The position numbers were made by a program, and so were the translations under genes. From contig JAZQBG010000023.1 in the NCBI GenBank assembly GCA_045545595.1, forward strand, positions 3,338 through 67,337: a DNA stretch of 64,000 nucleotides, in the 5' to 3' direction. This stretch comes from SIG205 sp045545595 (GTDB taxonomy: Bacteria; Bacillota_I; Bacilli_A; RF39; UBA660). The stretch's first letter is position 1. Each line of letters starts with the position of its first letter. The notes below the pieces were generated by a model. It worked only from the letters and a program-made list of their open reading frames with translations. It made no database searches and had not been told where the DNA came from. Below are positions 41,537 through 49,227 of the stretch, piece after piece.

Positions 41537-42172
41537 TTAGTTTTTTAATCTATTTCTTAAAATTTTGTAATTTGGTACATATTTTTCTACATGTTTCCAA
41601 AAATTAGCAGAATGATTTGGATGTATAAAGTGTGATAGTTCATGATAAATTACATAATCTATTATATCTATTTCAAATCTTATTAAGTTAGAATTTAGAG
41701 TTACATTATTATTACTTCTATTACATACTCCCCATCTTGTTTTCATATTTCTTATTTTTAAATTAACTATAGGTAGTTTTTCCTCAAAATTGTCGATACA
41801 TTTTTCTAATTCACTAGTAAATACTATCTCTATTTGTTTCTTTAACCATTTTTCTATAGTGTTTTTATCTTTAACATATATTTTATTATCACTAATATCA
41901 ACACTTTTAAATATATCACTAAATACTACATCATGTTTTTTACCTAAATAATAAAACTCACTAGATTTTACCTGATTTTTAGTCTGCCTATCAATCATTT
42001 TACATATAGCATTATAATTATCATTAATCATCTTTTCTATTTGTCTAATTGTAACAAACCTATTACAACTAATATATATTTTTAAATCTTCTTTAACTTT
42101 TAAATACATATTTTTAATTTTCTTTTTTTCAATTATTATTTCATATTTGTTATTGTTGTAATCAAAATACAT
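41537..42172 (-). CDS. YgjP-like (DUF45/WLM) metallopeptidase
   Basis: ATG 42172 behind GGTGG gives about 211 residues. The zinc-binding H-E-L-S-H-F-I-H-P-N-H-S lies near residue 180, preceded by M-K-T-R-W-G-V-C-N and V-T-L-N-S-N-L-I-R-F, the full YgjP/DUF45 signature. Members have an uncertain role and are sometimes tied to restriction or stress proteins. Nothing in the neighbourhood narrows it. Confidence 0.88.
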   Translation of the reverse strand: MYFDYNNNKYEIIIEKKKIKNMYLKVKEDLKIYISCNRFVTIRQIEKMINDNYNAICKMIDRQTKNQVKSSEFYYLGKKHDVVFSDIFKSVDISDNKIYVKDKNTIEKWLKKQIEIVFTSELEKCIDNFEEKLPIVNLKIRNMKTRWGVCNRSNNNVTLNSNLIRFEIDIIDYVIYHELSHFIHPNHSANFWKHVEKYVPNYKILRNRLKN

Positions 42173-42198
42173 ATTAACCACCATAAGATTATTATAAC

Positions 42199-42229
42199 AA
42201 AAAACACTGCTTATTTAACAGTGTTTTTT
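42199..42229 (-). terminator. Terminator of queH
   Basis: AAAACACTG (42201-42209) pairs with CAGTGTTTT (42219-42227); T residues follow on the minus strand. Confidence 0.78.
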
Positions 42230-42813
42230 GAATATTTGCACCCACAATAATCTTGTCTATATAAATTGTATTCTTTTGATAATTCTATTGATTTTTTATA
42301 TCCGTCATTCTTTTTGAAATCTGAATATAAATATTTTATTTCATATTGTTCTTCTAATAATTTTCCTATTTCATTTAATTTTTGAGCATTTTTATATGGA
42401 CTAACTGATAATGTTGTACAAAAATAATCATAGTTTTTTTCTTTAGCTAACTTAGCAGTTTTTTCTAATCTTTGATGATAACATTTAAAACAACGTTTAC
42501 CACCTTCTACTTCATTTTCTAATCCTTCTACAATACTCAAAAATTCTTCGTGTTCATAATCTCCTTCAATGAAATCAACTTTATATTTAGTATCTAATTC
42601 ATTAATAAATCTAATTTGTTCTTCTACACGTTTTTTATATTCTTCATAAGGCGAAATATTAGGATTATAGTATAATACTGTTATCTTAAAATAATCTGAT
42701 AATAGTCCAATTACATAGCTACTACATGGTGCGCAACAACTATGAAGCAATAAAGTTTCACCATTTATATTTTTTAACATTTCTTCCATTACTTTTTGAT
42801 AATTTTCTTTCAT
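42211..42813 (-). CDS. queH: Epoxyqueuosine reductase QueH
   Basis: QueH performs the last step of queuosine synthesis, reducing epoxyqueuosine in tRNA with an iron-sulfur cluster. ATG 42813 behind AGGTG gives 200 residues (a TTG at 42828 is also in frame). Cluster and metal cysteines are in H-S-C-C-A-P-C-S-S, R-C-F-K-C-Y and D-Y-C-G-C, which is the QueH (DUF208) pattern. It complements tgt at 29928. Confidence 0.93.
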   Translation of the reverse strand: MKENYQKVMEEMLKNINGETLLLHSCCAPCSSYVIGLLSDYFKITVLYYNPNISPYEEYKKRVEEQIRFINELDTKYKVDFIEGDYEHEEFLSIVEGLENEVEGGKRCFKCYHQRLEKTAKLAKEKNYDYFCTTLSVSPYKNAQKLNEIGKLLEEQYEIKYLYSDFKKNDGYKKSIELSKEYNLYRQDYCGCKYSKNTVK

Positions 42814-42842
42814 TTCTTTCACCTGCAAATATTATAACACAT

Positions 42843-43478
42843 CTACTTATTTTTACCTAATTTAAGTTCTAAACTTTTAACTTTATTTCTTAATTCAGTA
42901 ATTTCTTCACTAATTACATCTGGTAGAGATTGATCTAAATCTTCACATTGTACCTTAACATTATTATTTTTAACTACTTTGCCTGGAATGCCTACTACTG
43001 TCGAATTAGGTGGAACTTCTTTTAATACAACTGATCCCGCGCCTATTTTAGAGTTTTCACCTACAGTAAATGATCCTAATACTTTTGCCCCTGCACTAAT
43101 CATTACATTTGATTCAATTGTTGGATGTCTTTTACCTTTTTCTTTTCCTGTACCACCTAATGTCGCGCCTTGATATATTGTTACATTATCTTTAATAATG
43201 GTTGTTTCACCAATTACTACTCCCATTCCATGATCTATAAATAAATTTTTGCCAATTGTAGCCCCTGGATGTATTTCAATTCCAGTTTTTCTTTTACTTC
43301 GTTCTGATATATATCTTGCGATAAAATAATGTTTTCTTTCATAAAAGTAATGTGATATTCTATAGTTAATTATTGCTTTAAAACTAGGATATAAAAAAAC
43401 TTCTATATCGCTTTTAATCGCAGGATCTTTTTCTCTAATGTTCTTAATTTCAGATTTTATGTATTTGATTATATTCAT
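42843..43478 (-). CDS. cysE: Serine O-acetyltransferase
   Basis: CysE makes O-acetylserine for cysteine synthesis. The 211 residues have the N-terminal helical domain (R-E-K-D-P-A) and a left-handed hexapeptide beta-helix with I-D-H-G-M-G-V-V-I-G-E-T, Y-Q-G-A-T-L-G-G-T-G, K-R-H-P-T-I and G-A-G-S-V-V, then a coiled C-terminal tail. No cysteine synthase gene is nearby. Confidence 0.92.
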   Translation of the reverse strand: MNIIKYIKSEIKNIREKDPAIKSDIEVFLYPSFKAIINYRISHYFYERKHYFIARYISERSKRKTGIEIHPGATIGKNLFIDHGMGVVIGETTIIKDNVTIYQGATLGGTGKEKGKRHPTIESNVMISAGAKVLGSFTVGENSKIGAGSVVLKEVPPNSTVVGIPGKVVKNNNVKVQCEDLDQSLPDVISEEITELRNKVKSLELKLGKNK

Positions 43479-43530
43479 AAATACACCTCTTTGTTGTATT
43501 TTATGATAAATAAAATATTAGACATAAATA

Positions 43531-43560
43531 AAAAGCACTAGTTTTTAGTGCTTTTGGTAA
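43531..43560 (-). terminator. Terminator of the PAP2 gene
   Basis: AAAAGCACTA (43531-43540) pairs with TAGTGCTTTT (43546-43555) around GTTTT; the minus strand then runs into TTATTTATG. Confidence 0.85.
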
Positions 43561-44188
43561 TATTTAATTTTTTGTTAATTATTGTTGTATATATAATAAG
43601 GTATGCGATTGAAAAACAGAAGCCAGCTAATACATCACTTGCGTAATGTACTCCTAAATATATTCTACTTGTTCCTATAATAATAATTAATATTCCTAAA
43701 AGTATTGTATATAACCATTTTAGAGTTTTGTTTTTTATATATTTCCATATTATAAAGATAATAAATCCATAAAAGGCCATTGATACCATTGAGTGTCCAC
43801 TAGGAAAACTATATCCAGTTTCTTCTACAATCATCAAATCAACTGGTCTAGGTCTTTGAAAAAATAATTTTAAATATTGATTAAATATAAAGTTAATGGT
43901 TAGATTTAACGTCATATACATTCCTATTTTTTTATTTTTAATTAGTATAATAGTTAATATACAAATTCCAATTAATATTGGTGCATCGCCAAAATGCGTT
44001 ACAAGTTTAAATAGATAAGTAAAATTATCTGATTTTAATTTTGATATATGATGATATATATAATCATCAATGACAAATATTTCACGTATAAAAATTGTTT
44101 CAATAATTAACAAGAATAATAATATGAAGAAAGCTAGAGCTAACCATTTCTTGTATTTTAAAAACCATTTTTTAATATTTTTTAACAT
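43538..44188 (-). CDS. PAP2-family membrane phosphatase
   Basis: ATG 44188 behind GGTGAG gives 216 residues with six membrane helices. The three phosphatase motifs are K-L-F-F-Q-R-P-R-P, P-S-G-H-S and S-R-I-Y-L-G-V-H-Y-A-S-D. Such enzymes dephosphorylate undecaprenyl pyrophosphate or phosphatidylglycerol phosphate. In this organism it could serve either lipid carrier recycling or pgsA's product; the sequence does not decide. Confidence 0.88.
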   Translation of the reverse strand: MLKNIKKWFLKYKKWLALAFFILLFLLIIETIFIREIFVIDDYIYHHISKLKSDNFTYLFKLVTHFGDAPILIGICILTIILIKNKKIGMYMTLNLTINFIFNQYLKLFFQRPRPVDLMIVEETGYSFPSGHSMVSMAFYGFIIFIIWKYIKNKTLKWLYTILLGILIIIIGTSRIYLGVHYASDVLAGFCFSIAYLIIYTTIINKKLNITKSTKN

Positions 44189-44279
44189 AAATCTCACCAC
44201 TTTAATAAATACACTAGTATTATATCATATTAATATTTTATTCAAAATAACTTTTTTGATAATATTTCGAAAAAAAGTG

Positions 44280-44308
44280 TTGTCAAAATAAAATTAGTTT
44301 GTTATAAT
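44280..44308 (+). promoter_or_regulatory. tRNA-Met promoter
   Basis: TTGTCA (44280-44285), 17 bases, TATAAT (44303-44308), about 55 bases upstream of the tRNA. Confidence 0.75.
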
Positions 44309-44363
44309 AAGAATGCCTATTTTGGTAAGGGACATTTTTTATAAAATATTTCTTACTAGTTAT

Positions 44364-44440
44364 GGCGAGATAGCTCAGTTGGCTAGAGCGTCCGGTTCAT
44401 ACCCGGAAGGTCGTGGGTTCGACCCCCTCTCTCGCTACCA
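44364..44440 (+). tRNA. tRNA-Met (CAT), elongator
   Basis: The 77-base cloverleaf has acceptor GGCGAGA/TCTCGCT (one G-U pair), D arm GCTC...GAGC, anticodon arm TCCGG-TTCATAC-CCGGA with anticodon CAT at 44398-44400, T arm GTGGG-TTCGACC-CCCTC type and encoded CCA. G1-U72 and the arm sequences match Bacillus elongator tRNA-Met, not initiator or tRNA-Ile2. Confidence 0.95.
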
Positions 44441-44451
44441 TATTTGTAATT

Positions 44452-44480
44452 AAACGGACTTGAATAAAGTCCGTTTTTGT
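44452..44480 (+). terminator. tRNA terminator
   Basis: AAACGGACTT (44452-44461) pairs with AAGTCCGTTT (44467-44476), then TT. Its loop overlaps the -35 of the next small RNA. Confidence 0.85.
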
Positions 44481-44488
44481 GTTATTAT
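44460..44488 (+). promoter_or_regulatory. Promoter of the plus-strand small RNA
   Basis: TTGAAT (44460-44465), 17 bases, TATTAT (44483-44488) with TG extension (TGTTATTAT). Confidence 0.65.
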
Positions 44489-44494
44489 GTATAC

Positions 44495-44611
44495 GAAGGA
44501 AGATAAATTCATAAAATAAAAAAGGAACATTCAATATGCCAGTGTTGAGTGTTGCCATAAAGTTTTATGGTCCACCTAAATCATTGGATGAGTTAGGTGG
44601 ATTTCTTTTAT
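44495..44611 (+). ncRNA. Candidate antitoxin RNA, convergent with the small toxin gene
   Basis: The predicted RNA runs from about 44495 (behind the 44483 -10) to the T-rich tail of the hairpin TCCACCTAA (44571-44579)/TTAGGTGGA (44593-44601). It overlaps the 3' end of the minus-strand toxin mRNA, including its stop codon region, and the two share this hairpin as terminator. Its TCCACCTAA could also pair with the toxin leader. A 30-codon frame at 44536-44628 runs through the hairpin and is probably incidental. Confidence 0.6.
44571..44611. terminator. Shared bidirectional terminator of the type I locus
   Basis: A perfect nine-base stem, TCCACCTAA and TTAGGTGGA, with a 13-base loop. The plus strand continues TTTCTTTT; the minus strand is less T-rich (CCATAAAACTTTAT). 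Confidence 0.75.
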
Positions 44612-44691
44612 ATCAAAACTATAAATAGTAATAATATTAAAAGGAAGATAGTTATTACTTGAGAGAAGATTAAAAAATCCTTCTTGTTCAT
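44608..44691 (-). CDS. Candidate type I toxin: 27-residue hydrophobic peptide
   Basis: ATG 44691 starts a 27-codon frame ending at TAA 44608. The peptide has a short charged start (M-N-K-K-D-F) and then one uninterrupted hydrophobic helix to the C-terminus, the layout of membrane-damaging type I toxins. The RBS GGGGAGG is very strong and correctly spaced. It is partly enclosed by an inverted repeat (AATCCTT 44676-44682, AAGGATT 44713-44719) that could hide RBS and start. A promoter with a LexA-type box precedes it and a convergent RNA faces it. I know no exact homologue. Confidence 0.68.
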   Translation of the reverse strand: MNKKDFLIFSQVITIFLLILLLFIVLI

Positions 44692-44719
44692 TCGTATCGC
44701 CTCCCCTCTTTCAAGGATT
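44676..44719 (-). promoter_or_regulatory. RBS-sequestering inverted repeat in the toxin mRNA
   Basis: AATCCTT (plus 44676-44682) and AAGGATT (44713-44719) form a seven-base stem in the toxin mRNA that brackets the RBS and start codon. Confidence 0.55.
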
Positions 44720-44753
44720 GGCTCCACCCAACTTATTAAATGTTCCTGTAACC

Positions 44754-44782
44754 ATTATAGCAAACATTTGTTCTTTAAACAA
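44754..44782 (-). promoter_or_regulatory. Toxin promoter with embedded LexA box
   Basis: Minus strand: TTGTTT (44777-44782), 17 bases, TATAAT (44754-44759). The spacer holds AGAACAAATGTTTG (44761-44774), 13 of 14 matches to CGAACRNRYGTTYG, the same pattern as at recA. LexA bound here would block RNA polymerase directly. Confidence 0.7.
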
Positions 44783-44812
44783 TGAATTTATTACAATTTC
44801 AATCAAATAAAT

Positions 44813-44841
44813 TTGAAAATATTATCTGCTTTCGCTATAAT
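44813..44841 (+). promoter_or_regulatory. Promoter of gene 44862-45458
   Basis: TTGAAA (44813-44818), 17 bases, TATAAT (44836-44841), RBS AAGGGAG. Confidence 0.78.
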
Positions 44842-44861
44842 TATTAAGGGAGATGAGATTA

Positions 44862-45458
44862 ATGAAAAAAATAACACACATTGATAAAAGTTACGTTGTC
44901 GCAACAATTTTGGCAACTAAAGACAAATATTACAATGAAGCTTTTTGTACTTTTAAAGAATGTAATGAAGTAGCAAATGTACTAAGAAAAGAGATTTATA
45001 ATGCTGTTATTAGCAATAACATTGATGATCACTATTATAAAATGTGTAGAGATGTTATCGTACTTAAAGAAGATTTTGATTTGTTTGATATTAAAATGAG
45101 ATTTCAAGGATACTTACCATTTAATATATTAAAGATTTTATGGGATGACGTTTTTATATATAAAATATTAGAAGAACAAAGAAAACTTTCCAAAGAAAAA
45201 TTAAATTTTGCTCCTAGTGATTTAGGTGAAATAATTGAAAAAATTGTTAATAATCCAAGTCAATTTTATCAGAAAATTGCTGGTGAACTAAGTAATGAAG
45301 AGTTTCTATTTATTAGTTCATTAATCAACGAGAAAAGTTGTAGTAATTGCAATAATTTGTCTTGTAGAATTCCAAGCGATGATAAACCAATCGATAATTG
45401 TGTTGAATGGAGTAATCCAGAATTAATTGGAAAAATGAAATTACTAAGAAAATATTAA
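44862..45458 (+). CDS. Hypothetical protein with C-terminal cysteine cluster
   Basis: ATG 44862 is best spaced behind AAGGGAG (ATG 44853 overlaps it); 198 residues. The N-terminal two thirds are helical and hydrophilic. Near the end C-S-N-C-N-N-L-S-C-R-I and a later D-N-C-V-E-W give four closely placed cysteines that could bind zinc or an iron-sulfur cluster. No family is recognised. It has its own promoter and a terminator shared with folD. Confidence 0.65.
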   Translation: MKKITHIDKSYVVATILATKDKYYNEAFCTFKECNEVANVLRKEIYNAVISNNIDDHYYKMCRDVIVLKEDFDLFDIKMRFQGYLPFNILKILWDDVFIYKILEEQRKLSKEKLNFAPSDLGEIIEKIVNNPSQFYQKIAGELSNEEFLFISSLINEKSCSNCNNLSCRIPSDDKPIDNCVEWSNPELIGKMKLLRKY

Positions 45459-45492
45459 AAATCCAAACTTTAATCAAGTTTGGATTCTTTTT
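45458..45492. terminator. Bidirectional terminator between 44862-45458 and folD
   Basis: ATCCAAACTT (45461-45470) pairs with AAGTTTGGAT (45476-45485); A-rich on one side and T-rich on the other. Confidence 0.82.
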
Positions 45493-46324
45493 GTAATTCA
45501 TAACATTTTAATACATTTTTTAATAAACAAGTCACTGTCATAACTCCTACTCCACCAGGAACTGGAGTTATTTTACTAACACTATCATATACATTATCAA
45601 AATCTACATCTCCATAGATTTTTTTAGTTTCACTATCTCTAGTAATACCAACGTCTATTATAACTGAGCCATCTTTTACCATATCACAAGTAATTAATCC
45701 TTTTTTACCGACAGCACTAATCAATATATCAGCGCTCTTAGTATAAACTTCTAAATCATTTGTTTTAGAATGACATATTGTTAATGTTGCGTTTTCCTTT
45801 AGTAACAACGGAATTAATGGTTTACCAACAAGATTACTTCTACCAATTAATACTACATGTTTGCCTTCTAAACTAATATTATAATATTTTAATATTTCAA
45901 TTATACCAGATGGAGTACAAGGTATAATTGAATCTATATTATCATTTAATCTACCAATATTATTTAGCGTTAATCCGTCTACATCTTTTTTATAATCAAT
46001 TTTATTTATAAGATGATTTTTATCCAGATGATTAGGAATTGGTAACTGCATCAATATTGAGGTAATGCTAATGTCATTGTTAAGTTCTTTTATTTTATTT
46101 TCAACTTCTTCATTAGTAACATCATTATCAAAATGTACTTCAACAAACTCAATCCCTACTTCATCACAAGCTTTTTTCTTGCTATTAACATAAACTTTGC
46201 TAGCTTCATCTTCTCCAATTCTGATGACAGCTAATTTTAATTTTTTATCTATGTTTTTAATTTCTTCTTTTATTTGTTCTCTAATGTGAATAGAACATTC
46301 TTTACCACTCATTATTTTATCCAT
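45470..46324 (-). CDS. folD: Methylenetetrahydrofolate dehydrogenase/cyclohydrolase
   Basis: FolD interconverts methylene-, methenyl- and formyl-tetrahydrofolate using NADP. The 284 residues show K-V-Y-V-N-S-K-K-K-A-C (catalytic Lys region), Q-L-P-I-P-N-H-L, D-V-D-G-L, P-C-T-P-S-G-I, V-L-I-G-R-S-N-L-V-G-K-P and T-P-V-P-G-G-V-G. It follows glyA by 12 bases; together they form a one-carbon module. Confidence 0.95.
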   Translation of the reverse strand: MDKIMSGKECSIHIREQIKEEIKNIDKKLKLAVIRIGEDEASKVYVNSKKKACDEVGIEFVEVHFDNDVTNEEVENKIKELNNDISITSILMQLPIPNHLDKNHLINKIDYKKDVDGLTLNNIGRLNDNIDSIIPCTPSGIIEILKYYNISLEGKHVVLIGRSNLVGKPLIPLLLKENATLTICHSKTNDLEVYTKSADILISAVGKKGLITCDMVKDGSVIIDVGITRDSETKKIYGDVDFDNVYDSVSKITPVPGGVGVMTVTCLLKNVLKCYELQKESKLD

Positions 46325-46336
46325 GATTATCTCTCC

Positions 46337-47551
46337 TTAATAAGGTAATGGATATTTACTAGTTAATTCTAATACTTGTTCTTTTACCTTAATTATATTT
46401 TCATTACTGTTATCAGTTAAAACACTATCAATTAAATCAGCAATTTTAATAAAATCATTTTCATTTAATCCTCTAGTAGTCATAGCTGCACTCCCAAGTC
46501 TTAATCCTGATGTAACTTTTGGTTTTTCAGTTTCGTTTGGAATAGTATTTTTATTACAAGTAATATTTACACTTTCTAGTATTTCTTGTGCTTCTAGACC
46601 ATTTATATTATAGGAAGTTTTGACATCTAAAAGTAATAAGTGATTATCAGTTCCACCTGTGATTACTTTTTTACCTTTTTCTATAAATCTATTAGACATT
46701 GCTTTAGCATTCTTAACTACATTTTTTGCATATTCTTTAAAATCATCATTTAGTGCCTCATTAAAACATACACCTTTAGCAGCTATTACATGCATTAATG
46801 GACCACCTTGTAATCCAGGAAATACTGTTTTGTTTATCTTTTTAATGATGTCCTCACTATTAGTAAGTATAATCCCACCTCTGGGACCTCTTAATGTTTT
46901 ATGTGTTGTAGATGTTACTACATCAGCAACATTACATGGATTTGGATGAAGCCCAGCAGCAACAAGTCCTGCAATATGTGCCATATCTACCATTAGATAT
47001 GCTCCAACTTTATCAGCAATTTCTCTAAATTTGTTGAAATCTATTGTACGAGAGTATGCTGTAGCACCTGCAATAATCATTTTAGGGTTACACTCTAAAG
47101 CTATTTTTAAAACTTCATCATAATCAATAAAACCTTCATTATTTACCCCATAACTTACTATATGGTATTCTCTACCAGAAAAGTTTACTGGCAGTCCGTG
47201 TGTTAAATGCCCACCATCATTAAGACTCATACCCATTACAGTATCACCATATTCTAGTAAAGCTTTATATACTGCCATATTCGCGCTGCTACCTGAATGA
47301 GGTTGAACATTAGCGTATTTCACGTTAAATAATCTAGCAACACTATCAATAGTTTCAGTTTCAACCATATCTATATATTTACATCCACCATAGTATCTAT
47401 TGCCTGAATATCCTTCTGCATATTTATTAGTTAGTATTGAGCCTTGTGCTTTTAAAACGTCTAAGCTAACAAAGTTTTCAGAAGCTATAAGCTCAATATG
47501 TTTATTTTGTCTTTGTTTTTCTAATTCAATAAATTCAAATATTTTATCCAT
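46337..47551 (-). CDS. glyA: Serine hydroxymethyltransferase
   Basis: GlyA converts serine and tetrahydrofolate to glycine and methylene-tetrahydrofolate, the substrate of FolD. ATG 47551 (M-D-K-I-F-E-F-I-E-L-E) behind GGTGATAA gives 404 residues. I-E-L-I-A-S-E-N-F, H-L-T-H-G, D-M-A-H-I-A-G-L and the PLP lysine in T-T-H-K-T-L-R-G-P-R-G-G are present. Confidence 0.96.
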   Translation of the reverse strand: MDKIFEFIELEKQRQNKHIELIASENFVSLDVLKAQGSILTNKYAEGYSGNRYYGGCKYIDMVETETIDSVARLFNVKYANVQPHSGSSANMAVYKALLEYGDTVMGMSLNDGGHLTHGLPVNFSGREYHIVSYGVNNEGFIDYDEVLKIALECNPKMIIAGATAYSRTIDFNKFREIADKVGAYLMVDMAHIAGLVAAGLHPNPCNVADVVTSTTHKTLRGPRGGIILTNSEDIIKKINKTVFPGLQGGPLMHVIAAKGVCFNEALNDDFKEYAKNVVKNAKAMSNRFIEKGKKVITGGTDNHLLLLDVKTSYNINGLEAQEILESVNITCNKNTIPNETEKPKVTSGLRLGSAAMTTRGLNENDFIKIADLIDSVLTDNSNENIIKVKEQVLELTSKYPLPY

Positions 47552-47598
47552 ATTTATCACCACTCGTAATTATTATACCAAAAAAAGATTAAAAAATC

Positions 47599-48099
47599 TT
47601 AATTATTATTGCATTTTAGTTTAATTGCATTGTTTTTAATTTTTTTTAATTCATTACCATAAATTATAGAACTATTTTCTAAAAGTCTCAAATATTCCGT
47701 GTATTCTAAATTATCATTATTAACTAACTCTATATAAAAGACATCATTATAATAATACAAATCATAATTATCAATATCAAATGTCTTATATTCCTCTAAT
47801 TTATAAAAAATAGAACTATCAAATTTAAAGGTTATTTTCATATCTACAGTATCACCAAATAGTTTAACATATTCGTCATCATCTTTTTCTATTTCAATAA
47901 TCATACCGTATATATCATTTAAATATACAGTAACTTCATAGTATCCGCTCATTTCGATATCGTATATATTTTTAATTTTAATAAATAATCTTTTAAACTG
48001 TTGTTCAACATTATTTTTTAAATCAAAGTTTATTTTATCTAAGTATTTGTTATTCAAATATACTGTTAAATTATTTAAATTAAAAAGTTCTAATTTCAT
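47599..48099 (-). CDS. Hypothetical small acidic protein
   Basis: The 166 residues are rich in Tyr, Asn and acidic residues and predicted as mixed beta-alpha with no membrane segment. The start ATG 48099 follows AGGTGAG. The first 80 residues (L-F-N-L-N-N-L-T-V-Y-L, G-Y-Y-E-V-T-V-Y-L) could form a small beta-sheet domain, but I cannot name it. It sits between the pseudopilin and glyA on the same strand. Confidence 0.6.
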   Translation of the reverse strand: MKLELFNLNNLTVYLNNKYLDKINFDLKNNVEQQFKRLFIKIKNIYDIEMSGYYEVTVYLNDIYGMIIEIEKDDDEYVKLFGDTVDMKITFKFDSSIFYKLEEYKTFDIDNYDLYYYNDVFYIELVNNDNLEYTEYLRLLENSSIIYGNELKKIKNNAIKLKCNNN

Positions 48100-48139
48100 A
48101 TTCTCACCTAGAGTATCTTATGAAATTAAAACTTATGTG

Positions 48140-48574
48140 TTAATTACATATTGTAGTTAAACTTAATTCATATTTATTATAACCTTCTGTTGTAGCTTCT
48201 GTAACTGCAACCCCATCTTTCATCTTAGTTATAATTATATTAAAAATAGGTACTAGAGTTCCTTCATCATATAATAAACCATTTTCTAATGTATAACCAT
48301 TCTTGAAATCATAATTATCCTCTATGTAACCTTTTTCGGAAAGTGTTGTTAATTCAAGTGTCGTTTGGATGAATCCGTCTTTATAATCATTTGGATGATC
48401 TAATACATATAATTCTGCATTTGTTAATATTTCTTCTACTATATTATTACATTGTTTCTTATTGGATTTTTGTATTAAATTAGTACTTACAGGAATTGCA
48501 ACCATAAAAATCGCTAATATTAGTCCAATACTTGCAATAAGTTCTATTAAAGTAAATCCTTCATTATTTCTCAT
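48140..48574 (-). CDS. Type IV pseudopilin-like protein
   Basis: ATG 48574 behind AGGTGAT gives 144 residues. The short basic leader and prepilin peptidase/methylation site are unmistakable: N-N-E-G|F-T-L-I-E-L-I-A followed by a hydrophobic helix. The remainder resembles a small pilin head with two late cysteines absent except one near the end. It could be a ComG-type pseudopilin used with ComEA/ComEC for DNA uptake, but no pilus motor or peptidase gene is nearby. Confidence 0.82.
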   Translation of the reverse strand: MRNNEGFTLIELIASIGLILAIFMVAIPVSTNLIQKSNKKQCNNIVEEILTNAELYVLDHPNDYKDGFIQTTLELTTLSEKGYIEDNYDFKNGYTLENGLLYDEGTLVPIFNIIITKMKDGVAVTEATTEGYNKYELSLTTICN

Positions 48575-48630
48575 ATAATCACCTATTCTATTTATTATTA
48601 TAGATGAATAATATAAAAAAAACAACTGAA

Positions 48631-49227
48631 TTATTCAATTGTTTCTGTTATTTTATTTTCAATTAAATTATGAATATGCTCTTTACCTTCTTTTGAAAGA
48701 CTTGAGAATAATATTAGTTCATCACCATGAACTAAATCCATTTCTTTTAAAATAATATTTTTATATTTATCCCATTGTCCTTTAGGAATTTTATCTACTT
48801 TTGTTGCAACTACTGTTACAGGTAGATTAAAATATTTTAAATAGTTATACATTAATAAGTCATCTTTAGTTGGTTTATGTCTAAAATCTACTAACATAAA
48901 TATATGTTTTAAGTTTTCTCTATTTGCTAAATATTCTTCTATCATTTTTCCAAATTTAGCTTGTGTTTTTTTACTTGTTAATGCATATCCATATCCTGGA
49001 ACATCAACTAAATAAAATTTATCATTTACACAATAAAAATTTAATGTTTGGGTTTTACCAGGTCTACTTGATGTTCTAGCAAAATTCTTTCTATTAATTA
49101 AAGTGTTTATAAAACTACTTTTACCTACATTGCTCCTTCCAACAAGTAAAAATTCTGGTTTCTTATCTTCTGGATATTGGCTGGTTCTAACCGCACTAAT
49201 CTTTAGTTCTATATTAGATATCTTCAT
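48631..49227 (-). CDS. engB: Ribosome-assembly GTPase EngB/YsxC
   Basis: The essential GTPase acts in 50S assembly. ATG 49227 behind GAGGTGA gives 198 residues. The G motifs are G-R-S-N-V-G-K-S-S, the switch S-S-R-P-G-K-T-Q-T, D-V-P-G-Y-G, T-K-V-D-K and S-S-L. The gene overlaps nrnA by 14 bases. Confidence 0.95.
   Translation of the reverse strand: MKISNIELKISAVRTSQYPEDKKPEFLLVGRSNVGKSSFINTLINRKNFARTSSRPGKTQTLNFYCVNDKFYLVDVPGYGYALTSKKTQAKFGKMIEEYLANRENLKHIFMLVDFRHKPTKDDLLMYNYLKYFNLPVTVVATKVDKIPKGQWDKYKNIILKEMDLVHGDELILFSSLSKEGKEHIHNLIENKITETIE

Noticed and set aside
44364..44440. tRNA-Ile2 (lysidine CAT) or initiator tRNA
   Set aside because: Acceptor and arm sequences fit elongator tRNA-Met; initiator features such as the three G-C pairs of the anticodon stem are absent.
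44536..44628. 30-codon plus-strand frame with an RBS-like AAAGGAA
   Set aside because: It reads through the shared terminator hairpin of the small RNA; retained only as a weak possibility within the RNA feature.
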